Shown: positions 32,056 to 40,997, counted from the stretch's first letter. The stretch is DNA of 64,000 bases from Marivita sp030148515 (GCF_048006345.1 NZ_CP180351.1:3906001-3970000), one strand, 5' to 3'. Notes: generated by a model not told the origin, from the letters alone. Translations and numbers: made by a program.

Positions 32056-33231
32056 GTGACCGCCCTAAGAATACCGAACCGGACCGCGCGACAGCTTTGG
32101 CTTGCCACAAACGGGCTGGGGCAGTCACCGACCGGTCCGCTTGATCTGGGCGCGCTGATCCAAGACCTGGGTTTTGTGCAACTCGACACGATCCAGGTCG
32201 TGTCACGCGCCCATCACCATATCCTCTGGAGCCGCAACCAGACCTACCGCGAACCGATGCTGAACCGGCATCTGGCACAGGATCGCGGCGTGTTCGAGCA
32301 TTTCACCCATGACGCCTCTGTCCTGCCGATGGCGTTTCTGCCGATGTGGCAGCGGCAATTCAGACGGATGCGGGACAAGGTCAGCCGGTCGTCGTGGTAT
32401 GGCAAACATCTGGCCGACGATCATCTGGACCACATCCGCCGCCGGATCACGCAGGAAGGGGCACTGTCGACGCATGATTTCGACACCAAGATCGAAGGCG
32501 CGCGCGAGATGTGGAAACGTCCGCCGCACAAGATCGGGCTCGATTATCTGTGGTATGCCGGAGAGTTGGCGACCTGCCACCGTGACGGGTTCACCAAGTA
32601 TTACGATCTGGCCGAGCGGGTCTTTCCCGAAGACCTGCGCAGCCAGGATGTGCCGGATCAGGAACAGATCGACTGGCTCTGCCATGCGGCTTTGGACCGG
32701 ATCGCAGTCGGTACTCAGGGCGAAATCCGAAAGTTCTGGGACGCGACCGAGGTGTCAGAAGTGGCCGATTGGGCGGAGCGGTCTGCCTCCTCACTGGTGC
32801 CAGTGCAGATCGAGTCTGCCGAAGGGGGCTGGACCACGGCACTCGCCGCTCCGGACATAGAAGAGCGGCTGGCCGGGCTGACGCCGCCCACGTCGCGGCT
32901 GCGCATCCTCAATCCGTTTGATCCGGCAATCCGCGACCGGGTGCGGCTCAAGCGCCTCTTCGGGTTTGACTACACGGTCGAGATGTTCGTGCCTGCCGCC
33001 AAGCGGGTCTGGGGCTACTACATCTATCCGCTGCTTGAGGCCGACCGCTTTGTCGGGCGGATCGAGGCCAAGGCGGATCGCAAGCAGGACAGGCTCACGG
33101 TCCAGAACCTTTGGTGGGAACCGGGTGTTCGGGTGACAGCGCAGCGGCAGGCCAAGCTGGAAAGCGAACTGGTCCGGCTGGCCCGATTGGCGGATGTGTC
33201 AGAGATCGTGTGGCAGGTGCCAGCCCGGTAA
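32056..33231 (+). CDS. YcaQ/AlkX-family winged-helix DNA glycosylase-like protein
   Basis: 391 residues of the HTH_42 (YcaQ) family. Characteristic segments are LGFVQLDTIQVVSRAHHHILWSR near the N-terminus, the QxQ-related region around KIGLDYLWYAGEL, and FNPFD-type NPFDPAIRDR. E. coli YcaQ unhooks DNA interstrand crosslinks by removing alkylated bases; a similar repair role is likely but not shown for this paralogue. The start is GTG 32056 with GGAG five bases upstream. It is probably co-transcribed with the YdeI gene. It ends 11 bp from the convergent kinase gene. Confidence 0.85.
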   Translation: MTALRIPNRTARQLWLATNGLGQSPTGPLDLGALIQDLGFVQLDTIQVVSRAHHHILWSRNQTYREPMLNRHLAQDRGVFEHFTHDASVLPMAFLPMWQRQFRRMRDKVSRSSWYGKHLADDHLDHIRRRITQEGALSTHDFDTKIEGAREMWKRPPHKIGLDYLWYAGELATCHRDGFTKYYDLAERVFPEDLRSQDVPDQEQIDWLCHAALDRIAVGTQGEIRKFWDATEVSEVADWAERSASSLVPVQIESAEGGWTTALAAPDIEERLAGLTPPTSRLRILNPFDPAIRDRVRLKRLFGFDYTVEMFVPAAKRVWGYYIYPLLEADRFVGRIEAKADRKQDRLTVQNLWWEPGVRVTAQRQAKLESELVRLARLADVSEIVWQVPAR

Positions 33232-33242
33232 CGCCCACCAGA

Positions 33243-34235
33243 TCAGATCAGCCCGGCCGCCTTGAACAGGTCTTGCAGCTTGGCTTCCGGCCTCGGCCCG
33301 ATATGAGAAATCACCTCGGCCGCCGCAACGCAGCCCATACGTCCCGCGGTTTCCATGTCGCGCCCCGTGGCGAGGCCATAAAGGAACCCGGCAGCGAACT
33401 GATCACCCGCGCCCGTGGCATCAACCGGCACAACCTTTTCGACAGGGATGTCAAAACGTGCGCCGTCGCGGATGATCGACACACCGTCACCCGACCGGGT
33501 GCAGACCACCAGCGGACAGATCGCGGCAACGGCGGCCAGATCCGCCTCAAGATCGTTATTCTGATAAAGCGACATGATCTCGGCCTCGTTGCCGATCACG
33601 TAGTCCATTTCGTTCTCGATCAGATTGAGGAAATCGTCGCGGTGACGTTCGACGCAGAACGGATCGGAAATGGCGATCCCGGCTTTGCCTCCTGCCGCAC
33701 GGCAGGTGCGGGCGGTGCGGATGAACGCGTCTTTGCCTTTGTCCTTGTCGAAAAGATAACCTTCAAGGAACACCACCTCGGCCTCAGCCGCCACATCTTC
33801 GGACACGTCTTCGGGCCCCAGTTCAGCCGAGATGCCCAGATAGGTGTTCATCGACCGCTCCCCATCGGGCGAGACAAAGATCATCGACCGCGAAGTCGGC
33901 AATTCACCGCCCGGCGCGGGCGGGTTCACGAAAGCGGTCCCGTCCTTTTCCATCGCATCGGCGTAGAACCGACCCAGAGCATCATCATGCACCCGTCCGA
34001 TAAAGGCCGTACGCAGGCCCAGATTGCCCAGACCGGCCAGCGTGTTGGCGACCGACCCGCCCGGCGTCTGTGTCCGTTCTTTCATGGCGGCATAGAGCGT
34101 TTCGCCGCGTTCGCGTTCAACGAGCTGCATGATGCCTTTCTGGATTCCCATCAGGTCCAGAAACGTGTCTTCGGCGCGGGCGATCACATCGACAATGGCG
34201 TTGCCGATGCCGACGATCTGATATTTTTTGGTCAT
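33243..34235 (-). CDS. PfkB-family carbohydrate/adenosine kinase
   Basis: 330 residues. PfkB signature 1 lies around TPGGSVANTLAGLGNLGL and signature 2 is VDATGAGDQFAAGFLYGL, with the catalytic aspartate in GAGD. The N-terminus YQIVGIGNAIVDVIA and the overall length resemble the adenosine-kinase-like branch common in alphaproteobacteria. The phosphate acceptor (adenosine, ribose or another sugar) is not determined. Start ATG at 34235 overlaps the stop of nth (ATGA), so the two genes are translationally coupled. Confidence 0.88.
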   Translation of the reverse strand: MTKKYQIVGIGNAIVDVIARAEDTFLDLMGIQKGIMQLVERERGETLYAAMKERTQTPGGSVANTLAGLGNLGLRTAFIGRVHDDALGRFYADAMEKDGTAFVNPPAPGGELPTSRSMIFVSPDGERSMNTYLGISAELGPEDVSEDVAAEAEVVFLEGYLFDKDKGKDAFIRTARTCRAAGGKAGIAISDPFCVERHRDDFLNLIENEMDYVIGNEAEIMSLYQNNDLEADLAAVAAICPLVVCTRSGDGVSIIRDGARFDIPVEKVVPVDATGAGDQFAAGFLYGLATGRDMETAGRMGCVAAAEVISHIGPRPEAKLQDLFKAAGLI

Positions 34236-34876
34236 TCTGTCTTGTCCTCGAATGGGCAGAGATCGCGGATCACGCAGACGCCGCATTTGGGTTTCCGGGC
34301 CACACAGGTGTAGCGCCCGTGCAGGATCAGCCAGTGATGGGCATGATGCTGAAAATCTACCGGGATGTGGTCTTCGATGGCACGCTCCACGGCGACCACA
34401 TCTTTGCCGGGGCAGATGCCGGTGCGGTTGCCGACGCGGAAGATGTGCGTATCGACCGCCTGACTGGGATGCCCCCACCACATGTTCAGAACCACGTTTG
34501 CGGTCTTGCGACCCACACCCGGCAGGCTTTCCAGTGCGGCGCGGGAGTTGGGCACTTCGCCGCCATATTGATCTACAAGGATCTGGCTGAGCTTGATGAC
34601 GTTCTTGGCCTTATTGCGATACAGGCCGATTGTCTTGATGTGCTCGATCACACCCTCTTCGCCAAGAGCCAGCATTTTTTCCGGCGTGTCGGCGATCTTG
34701 AACAATTCGCGGGTGGCTTTGTTCACCCCCACGTCGGTCGCCTGCGCCGACAGCGCGACGGCAACGACCAGCGTGTAGGCGTTGACGTGCTCAAGCTCCC
34801 CCTTGGGTTCGGGGTCCACCGCCTGAAAGCGGGTAAAGATCTCGCGGATCGTGTGGTAATCGAGTTGTTTTGCCAT
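34232..34876 (-). CDS. nth: Endonuclease III
   Basis: 214 residues, the standard length. The helix-hairpin-helix LPGVGRKTANVVLN carries the catalytic lysine, VDTHIFRVGNR the catalytic aspartate, and CVARKPKCGVCVIRDLC the C-x6-C-x2-C-x5-C iron-sulfur ligands. It is a bifunctional glycosylase/AP lyase that removes oxidised pyrimidines. The start at 34876 (MAKQLDYHT) has an AAGG site five bases upstream; a longer in-frame start at 34924 is less likely. It is coupled to the downstream PfkB kinase gene. Confidence 0.95.
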   Translation of the reverse strand: MAKQLDYHTIREIFTRFQAVDPEPKGELEHVNAYTLVVAVALSAQATDVGVNKATRELFKIADTPEKMLALGEEGVIEHIKTIGLYRNKAKNVIKLSQILVDQYGGEVPNSRAALESLPGVGRKTANVVLNMWWGHPSQAVDTHIFRVGNRTGICPGKDVVAVERAIEDHIPVDFQHHAHHWLILHGRYTCVARKPKCGVCVIRDLCPFEDKTE

Positions 34877-34925
34877 CGCCGCCTTATGGCCGGGGGCGGG
34901 CACGGCCTGCAACGGAAAATTCACG

Positions 34926-35735
34926 TTACTTGGTCACACGCCCCCCGGCCATCAGCACCGGATCAATGGCCAGCACGACGTGATAGGGCGACGGCCCAAA
35001 GCCAAGCTGCGTGCAAAGCGCCTCGGATGGGGTGTTGCCGGTGCGGATACCAGTGAAGAATTCGGTCATGCCGTGCCGCCGGTTCATCTCGTCCAACACC
35101 ACCGAACCGAGGCGGCTGGCGATGCCCTCACCGCGCCGGTCGGGATGGGTGGACAGCATGCCCCACCAGCACAGACCCGGCCAGTCCGATGCGGGGTGGT
35201 ACATCTCGACCGAGGCCGACGCGCCGACGATGCGCCCCGAAGGCTCTGCCACATAGGCGCAGACTGCGGGCCGCTCAAGGCCGCGCATGAACGGCCCAAG
35301 GGGCAACTGCACCTCACACATCTGCGTGACCGCATCGAGTCCGGCCATGATTTCTGTAGAGGTGTCCGGACCCACGAGGCCCAAAGTCAGGTCCTCGGCA
35401 AAGGGCCGGGCAGCCAGACGCGCGCGGGCCAGCTCTAGGGTTTCCGCGCTGCTGCGCCAATCCACGAAGCTGTCGGTTTTCAGCCCTTCGGCCTCCAGCG
35501 CTGCAAAGCGGGCGGCGACGTCCGCTGCATTTACATGCTCGCAGGCCGAGGCACCCATCTCGCGGGCCATGGCGATCTGGCGTGACAGTGGTCCAACCTC
35601 GGGCGACGCCAGTGCCAGCGCGCGGCCATGGGTGGCGATGGCGGGGTCGTCACGCAACTCCTGCCACTTTTCCCATACCCGCGCCTGCAGAGCCTGCGAG
35701 GATGGGGGGCCAAAGGTTTCAACGGTCTTGGTCAT
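34926..35735 (-). CDS. GNAT-family N-acetyltransferase
   Basis: 269 residues with a C-terminal GNAT fold (about 150-250). The acetyl-CoA loop region is STHPDRRGEGIASRLGSVVLDEM, after VCAYVAEPSGRIVGASASVEMYH. The N-terminal 140 residues may form a degenerate second GNAT-like domain. It transfers an acetyl group to an unknown amine. ATG at 35735 (MTKTVETFGPPSSQ). The stop is 49 bp upstream of the nth start, same strand, possibly one transcript. Confidence 0.8.
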   Translation of the reverse strand: MTKTVETFGPPSSQALQARVWEKWQELRDDPAIATHGRALALASPEVGPLSRQIAMAREMGASACEHVNAADVAARFAALEAEGLKTDSFVDWRSSAETLELARARLAARPFAEDLTLGLVGPDTSTEIMAGLDAVTQMCEVQLPLGPFMRGLERPAVCAYVAEPSGRIVGASASVEMYHPASDWPGLCWWGMLSTHPDRRGEGIASRLGSVVLDEMNRRHGMTEFFTGIRTGNTPSEALCTQLGFGPSPYHVVLAIDPVLMAGGRVTK

Positions 35736-35855
35736 GATTCAGCATGGCATGGCCGGGCCGAGTTCCAAAGCCAAATTGCGCAAAGCGCAAAAACCGGGTC
35801 GCGGCGGGGTTGGTCTGCGAGATATGACTGGATCAGAGGACAAAGAGGTGACGCG

Positions 35856-36701
35856 ATGCAGGTTCTGAACGAAGACACTCACGGCTATCATTTCCACGTC
35901 ATGCGCCGTGCGCTGGATGTGATCGACGCCAGCGGACCTGCTGTATCGCTGGACGAACTTGCTTCGGAAATGAACATGAGCCCTGCGCATTTCCAGCGGG
36001 TGTTCTCGCGCTGGGTCGGTGTCAGCCCCAAACGCTATCAGCAATACCTCACGCTGGGCCACGCCAAGGCGCTGCTGGCCGAACGGTTCACAACGCTCGA
36101 AACTGCGCACGAGGCTGGTTTGTCCGGGGGCGGGCGTCTGCACGACCTTTTTCTGCGCTGGGAGGCGATGAGTCCGGGCGACTTTGCCCGCAAAGGCGAA
36201 GGTTTGACGATCTACTGGGGCTGGTTCGACAGCCCGTTTGGACCTGCCTTGGTGATGGGCACCGACAAGGGCCTCTGCGGGATCGGCTTCGGCGCCGAAT
36301 GCACCGAGGCCGAGGCGATGCAGGATTTGACCAGCCGCTGGCCCCTTGCCACCTATATCGAAGCGCCGGACAGGCTCGACCCTTGGGTCCGCGCCGCCTT
36401 TGGTCAGACCGAAGGTGATGTGCCACTCTTCATGATCGGCGCTCCATTCCAGATCAAGGTGTGGGAGGCGCTAATGCAGATCCCCTCGGGCCACGTCACC
36501 ACCTATTCCGAGATTGCGGAATTCATCGGCCATCCCAAAGCCGTCCGCGCCGTGGGCACGGCAGTGGGGCGCAACCCGATCAGCTATCTGATCCCGTGCC
36601 ACCGCGCCCTGCGCAAATCCGGCGGATTGGGCGGCTATCACTGGGGTTTGCCGGTCAAACGCAGCATCCTTGCCTGGGAATCCGCCCGCGTCGAAGCCTG
36701 A
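35856..36701 (+). CDS. AraC-type HTH / methylated-DNA-protein cysteine methyltransferase (Ada-like, lacking N-Ada)
   Basis: 281 residues. An AraC-type helix-turn-helix (about 15-105, LASEMNMSPAHFQRVFSRWVG) is fused to an O6-alkylguanine methyltransferase with the active-site ISYLIPCHRAL. The suicide enzyme takes methyl groups from O6-methylguanine. The N-terminal zinc/phosphotriester-repair domain of E. coli Ada, with its four cysteines, is absent, so activation by methylated phosphotriesters is not expected. ATG at 35856 (MQVLNEDTHGYHF) has a GAGG site. It is divergent from the GNAT gene. Confidence 0.92.
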   Translation: MQVLNEDTHGYHFHVMRRALDVIDASGPAVSLDELASEMNMSPAHFQRVFSRWVGVSPKRYQQYLTLGHAKALLAERFTTLETAHEAGLSGGGRLHDLFLRWEAMSPGDFARKGEGLTIYWGWFDSPFGPALVMGTDKGLCGIGFGAECTEAEAMQDLTSRWPLATYIEAPDRLDPWVRAAFGQTEGDVPLFMIGAPFQIKVWEALMQIPSGHVTTYSEIAEFIGHPKAVRAVGTAVGRNPISYLIPCHRALRKSGGLGGYHWGLPVKRSILAWESARVEA

Positions 36702-36816
36702 GCCTTGCGCGGAAATGTGCCGATTATTTCACGACATCGGGGAACTTTCTGTCTATGTTATCGCATAGCAGTAAACGGACCCTTACAATCGGGCGCAGTT
36801 AGACGAGGCAAAACAT

Positions 36817-37485
36817 ATGACATTTCCCAGACTTTCCCTGACCACAGCGCTGTGCGGCGCCATCGCACTCTCAGCCTGTACCACAGGCACGTTCAACGAT
36901 CCGAACGACCCCAATCGACAAGCCAAGCAAGGCGCGCTCATCGGCGCTGGTGCCGGTGCCGTTGTTGGTGCGCTGATGGGCAACGACCCCGAAGAACGGC
37001 GCCGCAATGCCGTTCTTGGTGCGGCCATTGGTGGCGGCGGCGGCGCGATCATCGGCAACCAGCTCGACAAGCAGGAGGCCGATCTTCGCGCGCAGATGGG
37101 CAACAGCAACGTGAACATCCGGAACACAGGCGACCGGCTCATCGTGACGCTGCCGCAGGATATCCTGTTCCCCACCGACAGCGCCACGCTGCGCCCTGAC
37201 CTGCAGCGCGATCTGCGCACCGTCGGGCAAAGCCTTCTGGCCTACCCGGACACCACGGTTCAGGTCATCGGCCATACCGACAACACCGGCGATGCTGGCT
37301 ACAACCTCAACCTGTCGCGAGAGCGTGCGCAATCGGTTGCGAACATCCTGATGAGCGAAGGCGTTCCGTCCTTCCGCATCCAGAGCATCGGACGCGGCGA
37401 AGACCAGCCGCTTGCCAGCAACCTGACACCGGAAGGCCGGGCGCAGAACCGTCGCGTCGAGATCGTGATCCTGCCGAACGCCTGA
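36817..37485 (+). CDS. OmpA-family lipoprotein with glycine-zipper segment
   Basis: 222 residues. The signal ends in a lipobox, LSACTTG, giving a lipidated cysteine at residue 20. A glycine-zipper region follows (ALIGAGAGAVVGALMG and AAIGGGGGAIIGNQ), then an OmpA C-terminal peptidoglycan-binding domain (about 100-222) with VQVIGHTDNTGDAGYNLNLS and RRVEIVI. It is an outer-membrane lipoprotein that tethers envelope to peptidoglycan, similar to YiaD. It is followed by a strong terminator. A stretch ACGGACCCTTACA about 30 bp upstream recurs at 39014. Confidence 0.92.
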   Translation: MTFPRLSLTTALCGAIALSACTTGTFNDPNDPNRQAKQGALIGAGAGAVVGALMGNDPEERRRNAVLGAAIGGGGGAIIGNQLDKQEADLRAQMGNSNVNIRNTGDRLIVTLPQDILFPTDSATLRPDLQRDLRTVGQSLLAYPDTTVQVIGHTDNTGDAGYNLNLSRERAQSVANILMSEGVPSFRIQSIGRGEDQPLASNLTPEGRAQNRRVEIVILPNA

Positions 37486-37503
37486 TCGCGGCATCAGCCC
37501 AAG

Positions 37504-37538
37504 AAAAAGGCCCGCATCCCCGTGATGCGGGCCTTTTT
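37504..37538 (+). terminator. Rho-independent terminator after the OmpA lipoprotein gene
   Basis: A perfect 15-bp inverted repeat, AAAAAGGCCCGCATC (37504-37518) and GATGCGGGCCTTTTT (37524-37538), with a 5-nt loop. The A/T ends make it potentially bidirectional. It lies 18 bp after the stop. Confidence 0.9.
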
Positions 37539-37614
37539 GTTTCTGCATGGGGATGACGGCTTGCCATCCCGGATCGCTGCGCCAAGTGTCTGCGCAACAG
37601 ATCAGGAGATAACC

Positions 37615-38169
37615 ATGGCAGAATTGAAGCTTGTTGGCCTGTGCGGATCGCTCCGCAAAGCCTCGACAAACCGACTTCTCATGCTCGAAGCCGTCCGGCG
37701 GTTCGGGGATGCAGAGTTCGTCGAAGGCGATCTGCGCCTTCCTCTCTATGATGGGGACCTCGAAGCAAACTCTGGCATCCCGGCCGAAGTTCAGGCCCTT
37801 GCAGATCAGATCGCTGCGGCAGACGCCGTCATCGTGGCCACTCCTGAATACAACAAGGGCATTTCAGGTGTTCTCAAGAATGCGCTGGATTGGATCAGTC
37901 GGACCAAAGGCGCGCCTTGGGCCAATAAGCCGGTGGCGCTGATGTCCGCTGCGGCGGGTCGTGCAGGAGGGGAGCGGACGCAGAACATGGCGCGTCTCTG
38001 CCTGACGCCATTCCGGCCCTTGTTGATCACAGGGCCGGAAGTGATGGTCGCCGCGACGGCGCAGCAATGGGACGATCAGGGTCGGTTGATCAATGAACTG
38101 AATGCGAAGGCGCTGGATGAACTGATGCAGGTGCTGCGCCGTCACGCCTTGGCGCAGCACTCTGGTTGA
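37615..38169 (+). CDS. NADPH-dependent FMN reductase / quinone reductase
   Basis: 184 residues of the flavodoxin-like NADPH-dependent FMN reductase family (ChrR/YieF/ArsH-type). The phosphate-binding loop GSLRKASTNRLL is near the N-terminus, and the PEYNKGISGVLKNALDW segment is the classic FMN/dimer motif. Such enzymes reduce quinones, chromate or azo compounds in the cytosol with NAD(P)H. ATG at 37615 follows an AGGAGA site. Its stop touches that of the convergent sugar transferase. Confidence 0.9.
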   Translation: MAELKLVGLCGSLRKASTNRLLMLEAVRRFGDAEFVEGDLRLPLYDGDLEANSGIPAEVQALADQIAAADAVIVATPEYNKGISGVLKNALDWISRTKGAPWANKPVALMSAAAGRAGGERTQNMARLCLTPFRPLLITGPEVMVAATAQQWDDQGRLINELNAKALDELMQVLRRHALAQHSG

Positions 38170-38859
38170 TCAGCAGCCGGTGCCCTTGGTCACGACGCTG
38201 ACGGTCTTCAGCATCACCGACATGTCCTGCACAAAGTTGACCTTGCGCAGATATTCCGCGTCGTAGGTGGCGCGCTCGGCAAAGCTGCTCTCGTGGCGCA
38301 CGGACACCTGCCAGAAGCCGGTGATGCCGGGACGCAGCGCGTAATAGGCCGAACCGGGGTACATCGATTGCTGATCCACCATCATCGGACGCGGACCAAC
38401 CAGCGACATGTCGCCGATCAGCACGTTCCAAAGCTGCGGCAGCTCGTCGAGCGAGGTTTTGCGCAGGATTTGGCCGACTTTCGTGATCCGCGGGTCATGG
38501 CGAAGCTTCTGGTTGCGGTCCCATTCGATCCGGGCGGCGGGATTGGCGCGCAGGTAGTCCTCCAGCGCAGCGTCCGCGTTGGCCACCATTGTTCTCAGTT
38601 TCCACATCTTGAACGTCTTGCCGAAGCGGCCGATGCGAGACTGATGATAGAAGGGCGATCCGCCATCCCGTGCGATCAGGACCGCGCAGATACCCACCAC
38701 CAGAAGAACAGCGGGGGCGGCCAGGATCACAAGTGTGATGTCCATGAAGCGCTTGAAATAGTCACGATAGAGGCTTGTTGGTTCGGCGGTCGAAAAGGCA
38801 GCGTTGACCAGTGTTTCGATTTTTGCGTGCGGACCCGGCTGGCGAATGTGAAGTGTCAT
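38170..38859 (-). CDS. Polyprenyl-phosphate sugar-1-phosphate transferase (ExoY/WcaJ-like)
   Basis: 229 residues. One N-terminal membrane helix (about 40-65, LVILAAPAVLLVVGICAVLI) is preceded by KRFMDI. The catalytic domain has the family motifs QSRIGRFGKTFKMWKLRTM, KTSLDELPQLWNVLIGDMSLVGPRP and RPGITGFWQV. It transfers a sugar phosphate, often galactose- or glucose-1-phosphate, to undecaprenyl phosphate at the inner membrane, the first step of exopolysaccharide or capsule synthesis. It is the short ExoY form without the WbaP membrane domain. An AGGG site precedes the ATG at 38859. The long AT-rich region upstream is probably its control region. Confidence 0.92.
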   Translation of the reverse strand: MTLHIRQPGPHAKIETLVNAAFSTAEPTSLYRDYFKRFMDITLVILAAPAVLLVVGICAVLIARDGGSPFYHQSRIGRFGKTFKMWKLRTMVANADAALEDYLRANPAARIEWDRNQKLRHDPRITKVGQILRKTSLDELPQLWNVLIGDMSLVGPRPMMVDQQSMYPGSAYYALRPGITGFWQVSVRHESSFAERATYDAEYLRKVNFVQDMSVMLKTVSVVTKGTGC

Positions 38860-39771
38860 TTATGACCCTGTTAACCCTACGTGTTTGGGCCGTTCACTGG
38901 GTACCAGCAGGCAAGAAAATATCGTTTGCTCACAGCGCGTTGCGATGAGCATGAGGCGGCGGACAACATGTCCGATCTTCAGATTTTCAGGCTATGTGGC
39001 AGATTTCAGCAGACGGACCCTTACACAACTCCCTAGTGGAAGCACCAACCCCCAAGTGCCTTGCGATAATGCGGCAGGATTGTGGCCTGCCAAAGCATGA
39101 CCTCTTTATGACGATGCGCCTTATTTTGGTCAACTTTGGGAATGGGGGGAAACTTTGTCGTGTATTCCCAGAAACTTATCGCCTTAAACGTGTGCGTCTG
39201 GATGTATCCAATTTGGAAAGAATAGAGCCTGTCATCACAATTTTGACCCTCTGACTAAAATGGCAGAGTCCGCTGAAACAGAAGGGTCGCTGTCGGTAAT
39301 CTGACACCCACTGTCTAAAGGTGGTCGTTCGAATTGGGTGGTACCCGTGTTCAAAAATGCTGCAGTTGCACGATTGACCTCACTTTCCGTCGCGTCACAT
39401 CACCAGTTTTTACGACCGACAAGGATTGTTGACGTATTGACGACAGTTGGTGCGGCACGTCAATTCGTTTAAAGTATCAAGAATGTTGCCGTTCTGGAAC
39501 CAGTTCCAAAAGGCGATTGTTTCAGTATTTGACCATGATCGAACCTCAAATGTGTCCTCGACACGCCAGCGTCGGTGCGATCACGAAGTGACATATACTG
39601 AAATATATTTGGTATAATTGAGGCTATCTAAAGACAGCTTGAGACACGAATGAGCCCGAATCATGTCCTAAATTTCAGAATCGGACGAAAGTGCGGCAGC
39701 TCTGCGCAGGTTGCGCCACAATCGGCTTAGGTCTATCTGCCCATGAGGTTCCATGAACAGGATGAAATGCG
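38860..39771. other. 912-bp non-coding region, relatively AT-rich
   Basis: No convincing coding frame lies between the ExoY-like gene (start 38859, minus) and the RNase D-like gene (start 39772, plus). The sequence is visibly less GC-rich than its surroundings, especially 39120-39250 and 39590-39660. I see short inverted repeats (TGGAAC-CA-GTTCCA at 39495-39508; TTGACGT 39429-39435 with ACGTCAA 39457-39463) and a TATAAT hexamer at 39613-39618 with GTGACA at 39588-39593, spacing 19. It may hold long-range control elements for exopolysaccharide initiation, or an unannotated small RNA. Confidence 0.5.
39588..39618 (+). promoter_or_regulatory. Candidate promoter upstream of the RNase D-like gene
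   Basis: GTGACA (39588-39593) and a perfect TATAAT (39613-39618) are separated by 19 nt in a strikingly AT-rich patch. Transcription would run towards the RNase D-like gene, giving a leader of about 145 nt, or make a short RNA. The spacing is longer than optimal. Confidence 0.35.
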
Positions 39772-40386
39772 ATGTCCCACAAAGTCCACCTCCGCGACCT
39801 TCCAGACGGTCTCGACCTCGGCCCGGAAGTCGCCATTGATTGCGAGACCATGGGGCTGCATCCGCACCGCGACCGCCTGTGTGTCGTGCAATTGTCCAGC
39901 GGTGACGGAACCGCGCATCTGGTGCAGATCGAAAAGGGTCAGACCTCGGCGCCCAATCTGGAAAAACTGCTGACCGATCCGACTGTGCTCAAGCTCTTTC
40001 ACTTCGGGCGCTTTGACATTGCGGCGATGCAGAACGCGTTTGGCGTCACCACCGCGCCTGTCTTTTGCACCAAGATCGCAAGCCGGCTGGTCCGCACCTA
40101 TACGGACCGTCACGGCCTCAAGGTGCTGTTGCAGGAACTCTTGGGCATCGACATTTCCAAACAACAGCAGTCCAGTGACTGGGGGTCCGAAACCCTGAGC
40201 CAGGCACAGGTCGAATATGCCGCCTCCGATGTGCTTTATCTGCACAAACTGCGGGACACGCTTCTGGCGATGCTGGAACGCGAAGGTCGGGCAGAACTGG
40301 CGCAGGCCTGTTTCGATTTCCTGCCCACGCGGGCGCAGCTTGATCTTGCCGGTTGGCCGGAAACCGACATTTTCGCCCATACCTGA
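39772..40386 (+). CDS. Short RNase D-like 3'-5' exonuclease
   Basis: 204 residues, only the DEDD exonuclease domain, without the HRDC domains of classical RNase D. Motifs: VAIDCETMGL (Exo I, D and E), FHFGRFDIAAM (Exo II) and VEYAASDVLYLHKL (Exo III, DEDDy tyrosine). It probably trims tRNA or small RNA 3' ends in the cytosol. ATG at 39772 (MSHKVHLRDLPDG). It starts the transcript that continues with lptC-lptA-lptB; the gap to lptC is 17 bp. Confidence 0.88.
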   Translation: MSHKVHLRDLPDGLDLGPEVAIDCETMGLHPHRDRLCVVQLSSGDGTAHLVQIEKGQTSAPNLEKLLTDPTVLKLFHFGRFDIAAMQNAFGVTTAPVFCTKIASRLVRTYTDRHGLKVLLQELLGIDISKQQQSSDWGSETLSQAQVEYAASDVLYLHKLRDTLLAMLEREGRAELAQACFDFLPTRAQLDLAGWPETDIFAHT

Positions 40387-40403
40387 CCGCGCGGACATTT
40401 AAG

Positions 40404-40997
40404 ATGTATTCGCGCCTGATCGCCTGGTTGAAGATCCTGCTTCCGCTGGGCGCGCTCGCGCTTCTGTCGACGATCTTTCTCTATGCGCGTGGTCCTGATC
40501 CCATCGCTGTCATTCCGGTGCTGACCGGGGGCGCCGATCCTACGCAGACAGAACAGATGGGCAGCCCTTTTTACGCCGGCACCACCGAAAACGGGCAGGG
40601 GCTCACCCTTGCCGCGCGACAGGCAAGGTTCAGCGATGCGGAAAATTCGGGGATGATTGCAGATGACCTGAGGGCGGTCATCGACGTGAGCGATGGAAAC
40701 CGCATCGTGATTGATGCGACGGTCGGTCAGATGGAGGAAGGAGACCGCCTTTTGCTGCGTGACGGCGTCACTCTGGAAAGCAGTTCCGGCTATACCGTGC
40801 GCACAGACGGTCTGGATGCCGCGGTCGATCGGGTTGCCATCGAAAGCACCTCCGCGGTCGAGGCAGACGGTCCCGGCCTGACCCTATCGGCGGGAAAACT
40901 CCGGGTCGAAGAGATTGGCGATACTGCGGACATTCAGTTGCTGTTCACGGAGGGGGTAAAGCTGGTATACATCCCGCAACAGAACGGGGCTGAATGA
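40404..40997 (+). CDS. lptC: LPS export ABC transporter periplasmic protein LptC
   Basis: 197 residues with one N-terminal membrane helix (about 8-28, WLKILLPLGALALLSTIFLYA) and an LptC/OstA-type beta-jellyroll periplasmic domain. LptC receives lipopolysaccharide from LptBFG and passes it to LptA in the periplasmic bridge. Sequence conservation in this family is low; the call rests largely on gene order, topology and the GSPFYAGTTENGQ start of the domain. Its stop overlaps the lptA start (ATGA), so translation is coupled. Confidence 0.88.
   Translation: MYSRLIAWLKILLPLGALALLSTIFLYARGPDPIAVIPVLTGGADPTQTEQMGSPFYAGTTENGQGLTLAARQARFSDAENSGMIADDLRAVIDVSDGNRIVIDATVGQMEEGDRLLLRDGVTLESSSGYTVRTDGLDAAVDRVAIESTSAVEADGPGLTLSAGKLRVEEIGDTADIQLLFTEGVKLVYIPQQNGAE

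Noticed and set aside
36776..39026. 13-mer ACGGACCCTTACA in two non-coding places (36776 and 39014)
   Set aside because: About thirty repeated 13-mers are expected by chance in 64 kb. Both being non-coding is mildly interesting, but there is no further shared context.
38885..39254. Open frames of 71 and 86 codons in the long intergenic region
   Set aside because: No ribosome binding site, no domain, unusual codon use and mutual overlap; better explained as chance frames.
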